17,225 bases of DNA, taken from positions 1-17,225 of the forward strand of contig CAJOPI010000247.1 of the NCBI GenBank assembly GCA_905236275.1. Reading direction: 5' to 3'. The first letter of the stretch is position 1. Each line of letters starts with the position of its first letter. The notes beneath the pieces were generated by a model. It was not told the DNA's origin and made no database searches. It was given only the letters and a program-made list of their open reading frames with translations. The position numbers and the translations under genes were made by a program. This DNA is from an uncultured Lachnospiraceae bacterium (lineage in GTDB: Bacteria; Bacillota; Clostridia; Lachnospirales; Lachnospiraceae). Below are positions 1-5,943 of the stretch, piece after piece.

Positions 1-1535
1 CATATAACGTAATCCTCGCCCTGATAATTAAAGGTTGTCATATCAAGACTGAAAGCATCAAAGTTTCCTTCTGTTGAACCGTCTGCATTCGTAAATTTCC
101 TTGCATCTTCCCAGGATTCTTCATTAAGAAGATCTTTGGGATTATTGCAGACAAGCACATAAGGTCTGATATTCCATACACCTTTCGGGTCATCGGAGCC
201 TGCAAAATATACAACCCACTTGTCGCCAACCTTGTGGAGCTCAGGAGCCCAAATGTGGTATCTCGGAGCGGTTCCGTCGGTATGGTGCCACCAGATTACA
301 TGGTCTTCGGCATCCGCAAGTCCTTCAAGGGTTGTTGCCCTTCTGAGTGCAATCCTGTCATAGCCCTTGTCTGCGCTTCCGTAAGCCGGCCATGAAGAGG
401 TGAAATAGTAGTAACCGTCATCCTCGTTATAAATTACATAAGGGTCAGCTTTTTCCTCTATTATTGGATTGTTGAAGTAGGAAACGTGACCTGTAAGCTC
501 ATGGTTTCCGATTTCGAGGTCTTTTGTATTTGTAACGATAATGCCGTTCTCGTCTGTCCAGACGATTGAAGCATCTTCCTTAACCTTGCCGTCCGAGAAA
601 GTTACCTTTGCGGGTGTTTCCAAAGAAACATCAGCTCCGGAAGAGACATTAAGATTAGAAGAAACGCTTGTCTCAACATCAGTAACCTTCACGTCAACCG
701 TTCTGCTGAGGTTGCTTCTCTTGGAACGGGGTTCGGAAGTAAGATTTACGTCGAGCTCGTCCTCGCTGAGTGCCCTGTTGTAAATCCTGTAATTATCAAG
801 ATAACCGTTAAGGGTCTCACCGTCGCCCCAGTTAGCATGACCTATCCAGAAAATGCTGTCATCGCCCAGAAGGTCTGAAATATCAACAGTTGAGTCAGTT
901 TCAGCGCTGTATTTCTTATCAATGTAGAGCTTGGTTATACCATTTTCGAATACCACGTCGATATGGTTCCATTTGCCCGTCGATGTTGAATACGAAGTGC
1001 TTGCGCTCCTCGAACCGTTCGTGTTGTGATATCTTTCTACAGTGGTTTTGCCACCGTTAGTAAGAACTCCGAGATATTTTTCGTATCCGTATTTTGGTGT
1101 AGCCGAAGCCGGTGTTGCGAAAAAGCTCCATGACGTTGCAGTGTTCGCAGGCTTGAAATCATAAGAGATTGTAAATTCATCAAGACCTGTAAGAGGGCTC
1201 TTACCCTCACTGTCTTTTACAGTCAGATACTGAGAGGTAGAACCTGACATATGTACCGCCTTGTCATCAACGCCCTCTTCGAGTCCTGCGTAACTTCCCT
1301 CAGCAGTATAGTCACCTGACTTAAATCCGTCTTCGCTGTCGTCAAAGCTGAATTCTGCTATCAGACCGTCGTTGTTTTCTTTATCCGCATCCTCTTTAGC
1401 ATTGGAGGATTCGGTGACTTCATCAACTGTTTCGGAGCTTCCGCCTTCTTCGGCATAGACAGCCATATCCGGTGCTGTTGTACCCTCAAGAACCAGAGAG
1501 AGGGCAAGAAGTCCTGTTAATACCTTCCTTTTCAT
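1..1535 (-). CDS. Secreted GH43 glycoside hydrolase with N-terminal LamG and Big_4-like domains (3' end outside window)
   Basis: Extracellular plant-polysaccharide hydrolase, probably an arabinofuranosidase, arabinanase or xylosidase. Only the first 511 residues are in the window. It starts at ATG 1535-1533 with AAGGA about 10 bases upstream. Residues 1-28 are a signal peptide: KRK, a hydrophobic core, then a cleavage site after V-Y-A. An acidic linker (29-57) follows. Residues about 58-260 form a LamG-like jellyroll (GLIAEFSFDD, KWNHIDVVFENG, GYLDNYRIYNRALS). Residues about 275-350 resemble a bacterial Ig-like Big_4 domain (KVTFSDGKVKEDASIVW, GNHELTGHV). The GH43 five-bladed propeller begins near 358: ADPYVIY contains the presumed catalytic base Asp364, and WAPELHKVGDKWVVYFA is a family block. 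The acid residue and any cell-wall anchor lie off the window or cannot be placed. The family is well supported; the exact substrate is not. Confidence 0.9.
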   Translation of the reverse strand, partial: MKRKVLTGLLALSLVLEGTTAPDMAVYAEEGGSSETVDEVTESSNAKEDADKENNDGLIAEFSFDDSEDGFKSGDYTAEGSYAGLEEGVDDKAVHMSGSTSQYLTVKDSEGKSPLTGLDEFTISYDFKPANTATSWSFFATPASATPKYGYEKYLGVLTNGGKTTVERYHNTNGSRSASTSYSTSTGKWNHIDVVFENGITKLYIDKKYSAETDSTVDISDLLGDDSIFWIGHANWGDGETLNGYLDNYRIYNRALSEDELDVNLTSEPRSKRSNLSRTVDVKVTDVETSVSSNLNVSSGADVSLETPAKVTFSDGKVKEDASIVWTDENGIIVTNTKDLEIGNHELTGHVSYFNNPIIEEKADPYVIYNEDDGYYYFTSSWPAYGSADKGYDRIALRRATTLEGLADAEDHVIWWHHTDGTAPRYHIWAPELHKVGDKWVVYFAGSDDPKGVWNIRPYVLVCNNPKDLLNEESWEDARKFTNADGSTEGNFDAFSLDMTTFNYQGEDYVI

Positions 1536-1833
1536 AGTTAATCCATCCTTCCCCAAATTGTACGTATTTAAGTACTTTTTCTAATTATCTATCAAATGAA
1601 CTTTAGCTTCAAGTAATATAATTTTTACATTTGTTTAAATTATTTTCATGATTTATTTAGTTTTTTCATCGGAGTTGGTTTTTATCAAAGAAAGTTTGTT
1701 TTTTTACGAAGAACCTGGGGAACAACAGTTATATACTTTGTTCTCAGTGCATATAAAAAAGCACACCTTTGAAAAATTCTTCATGTTAGAATTTATAGTA
1801 GTGGTCTTTTTTATGGCTTACGAGGTGTTCTGT
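1536..1833. other. AT-rich divergent intergenic region
   Basis: About 300 bases separate the GH43 gene (leftward) and the FIST kinase gene (rightward). It contains the GH43 promoter candidate and an interrupted inverted repeat at 1774-1794 (AAATTCT, 7 bases, AGAATTT). No convincing rightward promoter was found: TATACT at 1732-1737 and TATAGT at 1794-1799 lack a well-placed -35 box. The plus frame is open from an ATG at 1648, but that start has no ribosome site and the peptide is T-rich, phenylalanine-heavy translation, so I treat it as noncoding. Confidence 0.6.
1584..1612 (-). promoter_or_regulatory. Candidate sigma-70 promoter of the GH43 gene
   Basis: On the minus strand a TTGAAG box (1612-1607) is followed by a 17-base spacer and a GATAAT box (1589-1584). 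These match the consensus at 4/6 and 5/6 positions. Transcription would start near 1577, giving a leader of about 40 bases before the GH43 start codon. It is inferred from sequence only. Confidence 0.55.
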
Positions 1834-4269
1834 ATGATTCAAAAAAATGTCTTTCTTACCAATCTTGATGAAGTCAAGGAAACACTTGCTGATATAGGGA
1901 ACGAATTTGAGCCTTATCATGACGGTGTCATAGAAATAATGGTCGGTAATGTTCCGGATGAGGATGTAAGGGAGCTTGTCGAGCTTCTGAAAACCGCCTT
2001 TCCGCGTTTTAAAATAACCGGATTATCGTCAACCGGCATGATTGCTTATTCCAACTACAGGTATAAGAGTATTATATGTCTGAACTTTAACCTTTTTGAC
2101 AGGTCGGAAGTCATAGGCTTCAGCAGGGAATTTGACATAAATACTGAGCATCTTAAGCAGGAGGCAATAGAATATGCCAAGGAGCTCAGGGAAGAGATAA
2201 AGAAAATCGAAGATGTAAAGTGTGTGGAGATTTACTTTGCATGGCTGAAGGCTTCGGTTTCGAATTTCATCGAGGTTCTCTCGGAGGGACTCGAAGAGAT
2301 ACCGATTTACGGATCGATTGCAACTGCAAATTCTGTGGAGCTTTTTAATGAGTATGTCGTTTTAAGCAGTACTGACGCGGTCATCATAAACAATGATTTC
2401 ATAGGAACCGGAGTCAGTGCGGTAGTCTATAGGGGAAAGGATCTTTATGTCTACTCGGAATACCTTCTGGGCTGGAAGCCTGTAGGACGGTATATGGACG
2501 TGGGAGTCTGCAATGTCACAGGTGATGGAAGAACTGTCATCTGTTCCATTGATGGACAGAAGCCGCTTGACATATATTATAAATATCTCGGTGTCAGACC
2601 GAATAAGGATTTTGTCAATAATATATGCGAATTTCCTTTAATTATAGAGAGAGACGGTATATATATTGCGCGAACGCCTTCGGCTTATGCTGAAAGCGGA
2701 GAAGTATTTGTCGAAGGGGATATAAGGCAGGGCGAAAAGGTCAGATTTTCCTACGCGGAATACGAGCATTTGCTTGAAGAGGCAAAGCAGGCAGCGGGAA
2801 GAATGGCGAGGTTCAGTCCTGAAGGCATGTCTGCCCTTATATGCGGAAACAGATTTATGTTTTTGCAGAAAGACCATGAGGCGGAGGTAAATTTCTATTC
2901 GGAGGGCTTTGGAAAAAGCCCCTTTCTTGTCCTGGGAATGGGGGAGATATACAGATACGGCGGTAAGGGCGGTATGCTGAATTCCGCCTTCGTTGCGGTA
3001 GGAATGAAGGAAGGTCTCGGGGATGGGATGTACAGCACGATAGTTCCACCAATCAGGATGCACTATCACGAAGGGATTATACCGCTTCATGAAAGACTTG
3101 CCCACTTTTTGAAGGCAATGACGGAAGAACTGGTGGATGCCGTCAAGAAAGCAAATGCTGCAAGCGAAGCAAAAAGCACCTTTCTGTCAGGTATGTCCCA
3201 TGAGATAAGGACTCCGATAAATGCGGTTCTCGGAATGGACGAGATGATATTGAGGGAGTCCGGGGATAAGCAGATACTTGAATATGCCCAGAATATAAAG
3301 ACGGCGGGTAATACGCTTCTTAGTCTGGTCAATGATATTCTTGACTTCTCGAAAATCGAAGCCGGAAAAATGGATATCATTCCTGTGGACTATGATTTTT
3401 CCTCTGTGATAAATGACCTTGTTCACATGATAAAGCCGCGTGCGGAAGCGAAGGGACTTGAGGTCATTGCAGATATAGACACTGCGATTCCGAGTGTGCT
3501 TAATGGCGATGAAATAAGGATGAAGCAGGTAATAACGAATATCCTTACAAATGCTGTTAAATATACGGAAAAAGGTTCAGTCACACTGAAAATCTGCAGT
3601 AAAAAAACTGCGGACGACGAAATCAGCTTAAAGGTATCGGTCAGGGATACGGGTATCGGCATAAAGGAAAGTGACAGGAATCGGCTTTACAGTGCATTTC
3701 AAAGGGTTGACGAGGTTAGGAACAGGACCGTTGAGGGAACAGGGCTGGGGCTTAACATTACGCGAAGGCTTCTTGAACTCATGGGCAGCAGTTTAGAGCT
3801 TGAAAGCGAGTATGGCAGAGGAAGCGATTTTCATTTCAGTATAAGGCAGAAGGTTGTGAAATGGGACCCTATAGGCGATTATATGGAAAGCTACAGGAAG
3901 TCAATGGAGCAGCGGGAAAGCTATCATGAAAAGTTTACCGCTCCGGACTGCGAAGTGCTTGCGGTTGACGATACGGCAATGAACCTTTCCGTATTTGTCG
4001 GACTTCTGAAGAAAACACAGGTTAAGATAGATACAGCTTCAAGCGGTATGGAATGCCTGGAAAAGAGCAGGCTGAAAAAATATGACATGATATTTTTAGA
4101 CCACAGGATGCCCGAAATGGACGGTATCGAGACCCTGAAGCGGCTGAAATCGGAAGAGGGAAATCCCAACAGGGAGACCGTTACAATAAGCCTTACGGCA
4201 AATGTGGTATCAGGTGCGCGGGAGCAGTATATAGAAGCCGGATTGATGATTATCTTACCAAACCTATAA
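1834..4269 (+). CDS. FIST-domain hybrid sensor histidine kinase, frame broken inside the receiver domain
   Basis: Cytoplasmic hybrid kinase. The start at ATG 1834 is chosen because GAGGTG lies 6 bases upstream; ATG 1813 and 1648 lack good sites. FIST_N spans about residues 30-205 (GLSSTGMIAYSNYR) and FIST_C about 215-385 (SIDGQKPLDIYYKYLG, GEIYRYGGKGGMLNSAFVA). This is a predicted small-ligand sensor module. HisKA follows with SHEIRTPINAVLG (phosphorylatable His456). HATPase_c has the N box near 563-580, DTGIGI at 605 and GTGLGL at 635. The C-terminal receiver has D712/D713, phosphoacceptor D756 in FLDHRMP and T788. After IEAG the frame runs to a premature TAA. The expected DDYLTKP ending, with the conserved receiver Lys, is present in the -1 frame at 4245-4265. 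The next frame carries the Hpt tail, so this is the front part of one broken gene or of a sequencing error. No membrane segment is needed or predicted from the chosen start. Confidence 0.85.
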   Translation: MIQKNVFLTNLDEVKETLADIGNEFEPYHDGVIEIMVGNVPDEDVRELVELLKTAFPRFKITGLSSTGMIAYSNYRYKSIICLNFNLFDRSEVIGFSREFDINTEHLKQEAIEYAKELREEIKKIEDVKCVEIYFAWLKASVSNFIEVLSEGLEEIPIYGSIATANSVELFNEYVVLSSTDAVIINNDFIGTGVSAVVYRGKDLYVYSEYLLGWKPVGRYMDVGVCNVTGDGRTVICSIDGQKPLDIYYKYLGVRPNKDFVNNICEFPLIIERDGIYIARTPSAYAESGEVFVEGDIRQGEKVRFSYAEYEHLLEEAKQAAGRMARFSPEGMSALICGNRFMFLQKDHEAEVNFYSEGFGKSPFLVLGMGEIYRYGGKGGMLNSAFVAVGMKEGLGDGMYSTIVPPIRMHYHEGIIPLHERLAHFLKAMTEELVDAVKKANAASEAKSTFLSGMSHEIRTPINAVLGMDEMILRESGDKQILEYAQNIKTAGNTLLSLVNDILDFSKIEAGKMDIIPVDYDFSSVINDLVHMIKPRAEAKGLEVIADIDTAIPSVLNGDEIRMKQVITNILTNAVKYTEKGSVTLKICSKKTADDEISLKVSVRDTGIGIKESDRNRLYSAFQRVDEVRNRTVEGTGLGLNITRRLLELMGSSLELESEYGRGSDFHFSIRQKVVKWDPIGDYMESYRKSMEQRESYHEKFTAPDCEVLAVDDTAMNLSVFVGLLKKTQVKIDTASSGMECLEKSRLKKYDMIFLDHRMPEMDGIETLKRLKSEEGNPNRETVTISLTANVVSGAREQYIEAGLMIILPNL
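4240..4250 (+). other. Apparent one-base deletion (frameshift) in the hybrid kinase gene
   Basis: The sequence reads GCC GGA TTG ATG ATT in the kinase frame. Restoring one base after TT gives GCC GGA TTN GAT GAT TAT CTT ACC AAA CCT, which encodes A-G-F/L-D-D-Y-L-T-K-P, the standard receiver-domain ending. The open frame then continues without a stop to 4967. No -1 slippery heptamer is present. The premature stop TAA (4267-4269) overlaps ATG 4269-4271 as TAATG, so coupled reinitiation is conceivable. Confidence 0.85.
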
Positions 4270-4967
4270 TGTCCGATAAGCTTGAAAACATGATGATGCA
4301 ATATCTGCCGTCTGATAAGGTAATTAAAATCAGCGGAGAGGTAAAAGCAGAGGTTGTGGATGAGCAGCCGGAAGCGGAAGAACTTCCGGAATGGCTGCTT
4401 TCACAGGATTTATTAGACAGCCGGGCAGGACTTAAAAACTGTGGTTCGGCGGAGGTATATCTGAATGCGATTGAAACCTTTGCTGATTCGTCAGAGGAGA
4501 ATTATGAGCTTATAAGCAGATATTTCGCGGAAAAGCAGACAGAAGACTATACGATAAAGGTTCACGCGCTGAAAAGCTCTGCGAGAATAATAGGTGCGGC
4601 TGAGCTTTCAACGCTTGCGGCGAGGCTCGAAAAAGCCGGTGACGAAAGGGATATTGAAACCATCGAAGCCGAAACGCCCAAACTGCTTAAGGATTATAAG
4701 CAATTATCAGATATGCTTAGGAAGGGCAGGGCGGAAGCGGCAGGAGATAAGAGCGACCTTCCGCTGATAGATAATGACTATCTCTCGGAAGCACTTTCTT
4801 CGATAAAGGAGCTGGCTGCTTCATTTGACTATGACAGTGTTAACTACATTATGGATACGCTTGGAGGCTACAGCTTCCCCGAAGAAAAATCGGGAATGAT
4901 GGAGAAGCTTAAAACTGCGGTAATGCATGCTGACTGGGACGCTATAAATGCTGCGTTGGAGAATTAG
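4269..4967 (+). CDS. Hpt (histidine phosphotransfer) tail of the FIST hybrid kinase, separated by frameshift
   Basis: This is the distal part of the kinase gene. As written it is a 232-codon frame starting at ATG 4269, which overlaps the upstream stop by one base and has no Shine-Dalgarno site. The first residues (SDKLENMMMQYLP) are the last helix of the interrupted receiver, which argues that this is not a natural separate gene. A Glu/Pro-rich linker follows. Then comes an Hpt four-helix domain with the phosphorylatable His99 in KVHALKSSARIIGA and the helix LSTLAARLEKAGDE. An additional helical tail fills residues about 150-232. In the intact protein, phosphate would pass His456 to D756 to this His, then to the receiver protein encoded 8 bases downstream. 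Domain identity is firm. Whether the piece is expressed on its own is unknown. Confidence 0.8.
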   Translation: MSDKLENMMMQYLPSDKVIKISGEVKAEVVDEQPEAEELPEWLLSQDLLDSRAGLKNCGSAEVYLNAIETFADSSEENYELISRYFAEKQTEDYTIKVHALKSSARIIGAAELSTLAARLEKAGDERDIETIEAETPKLLKDYKQLSDMLRKGRAEAAGDKSDLPLIDNDYLSEALSSIKELAASFDYDSVNYIMDTLGGYSFPEEKSGMMEKLKTAVMHADWDAINAALEN

Positions 4968-4975
4968 GAGGGCAA

Positions 4976-5743
4976 ATGGAAAACAATCTGTTGCTTATCA
5001 GTAAGGGTTCATCATTTATGATCGATGCGCTGACGAAGGCTCTTAAGGACAACAATATAAATGTAATTCATACGGAGCCTAAAATAAGCGAGCTGGAGAA
5101 ATATAAGGATGACCCCGGAGTGTTTCTCTTTTATCTTGGGAATTTTGTCGATGAGATCAGCGATGTTCTGGTTTTCTTAAAGGATATGTGCATCGAATAT
5201 GACAAGACCTTATGCGTTATCGGGGATGCAACCGAATACAGCGTCATGACGAATTCCATTCCGGCAGAATATGTAAAGGAGCATTTTGAAAGACCTCTTG
5301 ATATCAAGAAGGTTTCAGAGAATATGCAGGAGGTTCTTTCGGTAAATGACAGCCTCTCGAAACGAAAGAAAATCCTTCTGGTAGATGATGACCCGACTTA
5401 TCTTACGATGGTCAAGGCATGGCTTGATGAAGCCTACAGGGTCGTAATCGTAAATTCCGGCATGCAGGCAATTACCTATCTTGCCAATAATGAACCGGAT
5501 CTCATTTTGCTTGATTATGAAATGCCTGTAACAAGCGGACCGCAGGTTCTGGAAATGATAAGGACGGAGGCTGCGACTTCGACGACTCCTGTCATTTTCC
5601 TGACAGGAAAAAGTGATAAAGAAAGCGTAATGAAGGTGCTTGCCCTTAAACCCAACGGATATCTTTTGAAGTCAATGGGTAAGGAGGAGCTTTTAAAGTC
5701 GATAAGTGATTTCTTTGAAGTGAATAAAGTGAAAACGCTATAG
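4976..5743 (+). CDS. Two-receiver response regulator without output domain (first receiver degenerate)
   Basis: Probable phosphorelay partner of the upstream kinase. It starts 8 bases after the Hpt stop, with AGGAGGG overlapping that stop codon. Residues about 132-252 are a complete receiver: D137-D138-D139 acidic pocket, phosphoacceptor D180 in LILLDYEMP, T210 in FLTG and K232 in GYLLKS. Residues 1 to about 120 have receiver-like length and rhythm (NLLLISKGSSFM, FLFYLGN, HFERPLD), but the acidic pocket, the phosphoacceptor and the conserved Lys are replaced. It looks like a pseudo-receiver. No DNA-binding, GGDEF or other effector domain is present in 255 residues. The protein may act by protein interaction or as a phosphate sink. 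The role is inferred; the domain call is strong for the second half and moderate for the first. Confidence 0.85.
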   Translation: MENNLLLISKGSSFMIDALTKALKDNNINVIHTEPKISELEKYKDDPGVFLFYLGNFVDEISDVLVFLKDMCIEYDKTLCVIGDATEYSVMTNSIPAEYVKEHFERPLDIKKVSENMQEVLSVNDSLSKRKKILLVDDDPTYLTMVKAWLDEAYRVVIVNSGMQAITYLANNEPDLILLDYEMPVTSGPQVLEMIRTEAATSTTPVIFLTGKSDKESVMKVLALKPNGYLLKSMGKEELLKSISDFFEVNKVKTL

Positions 5744-5750
5744 CTCCTAA

Positions 5751-5796
5751 GGGCGGGTCGTTGTTCCGGATTCGGGATGATGACCCGCTCTTTTTA
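5751..5796 (+). terminator. Intrinsic terminator of the phosphorelay operon
   Basis: GCGGGTC (5753-5759) pairs with GACCCGC (5782-5788), extended by a G-U and a G-C pair. A 22-base loop separates the arms, and the stem runs into a T-rich tract (5791-5795). It lies 8 bases after the receiver gene stop. Confidence 0.8.
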
Positions 5797-5809
5797 CGTT
5801 TACTATAAT
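5780..5809 (+). promoter_or_regulatory. Candidate promoter upstream of the GH2 gene, overlapping the terminator
   Basis: A perfect TATAAT (5804-5809) lies 18 bases after ATGACC (5780-5785, 4/6 match to TTGACA). Start of transcription would be near 5816, directly in front of the palindrome at 5819-5835. The -35 box lies in the right arm of the preceding terminator, which is unusual, so the call is tentative. Confidence 0.4.
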
Positions 5810-5818
5810 AAGAGACTC

Positions 5819-5835
5819 TTAAGAACAATTCTTAA
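5819..5835. promoter_or_regulatory. Perfect palindrome, candidate operator of the GH2/sugar cluster
   Basis: TTAAGAA-CAA-TTCTTAA is a perfect 7-base inverted repeat with a 3-base centre, 109 bases before the GH2 start codon and just downstream of a TATAAT box. The geometry fits a dimeric repressor site. No regulator gene lies in the window to assign it to. Confidence 0.4.
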
Positions 5836-5877
5836 AATATGTCGGATTTAGATGCTGTTCCTACATGGATTTAAGTT

Positions 5878-5907
5878 TTGACAGGTGTTAGATTATGTGC
5901 ATAACTT
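5878..5907 (+). promoter_or_regulatory. Second candidate promoter of the GH2 gene
   Basis: A perfect TTGACA (5878-5883) is followed after 17-18 bases by a weak -10 region (ATAACTT, 5901-5907). Transcription would begin about 30 bases before the GH2 start. The -10 match is poor, so the box may be fortuitous or need an activator. Confidence 0.35.
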
Positions 5908-5943
5908 AAGAAAATATTCCGATGAAGGATAAGGAGTAGTGCA

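Noticed and set aside
541..783. 80-codon plus-strand frame, Ser/Thr/Leu rich
   Set aside because: It lies antisense to the LamG/Ig-like region of the GH43 gene, whose frame is open from 1535 to the window edge with recognisable domains.
1648..1833. N-terminal extension of the FIST kinase from ATG 1648 (or ATG 1813), with a membrane-like hydrophobic stretch
   Set aside because: No ribosome site precedes ATG 1648, the region is T-rich intergenic-type sequence, and GAGGTG at 1822-1827 is well placed for ATG 1834. The FIST domain is expected to be cytoplasmic.
2638..3105. Long open frames on the minus strand opposite the FIST kinase
   Set aside because: They are shadows of the coding strand with unlikely composition and no ribosome sites or domains.
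4240..4271. Programmed -1 ribosomal frameshift joining kinase and Hpt
   Set aside because: No X-XXY-YYZ slippery heptamer and no obvious downstream structure at the junction; a one-base loss is simpler.
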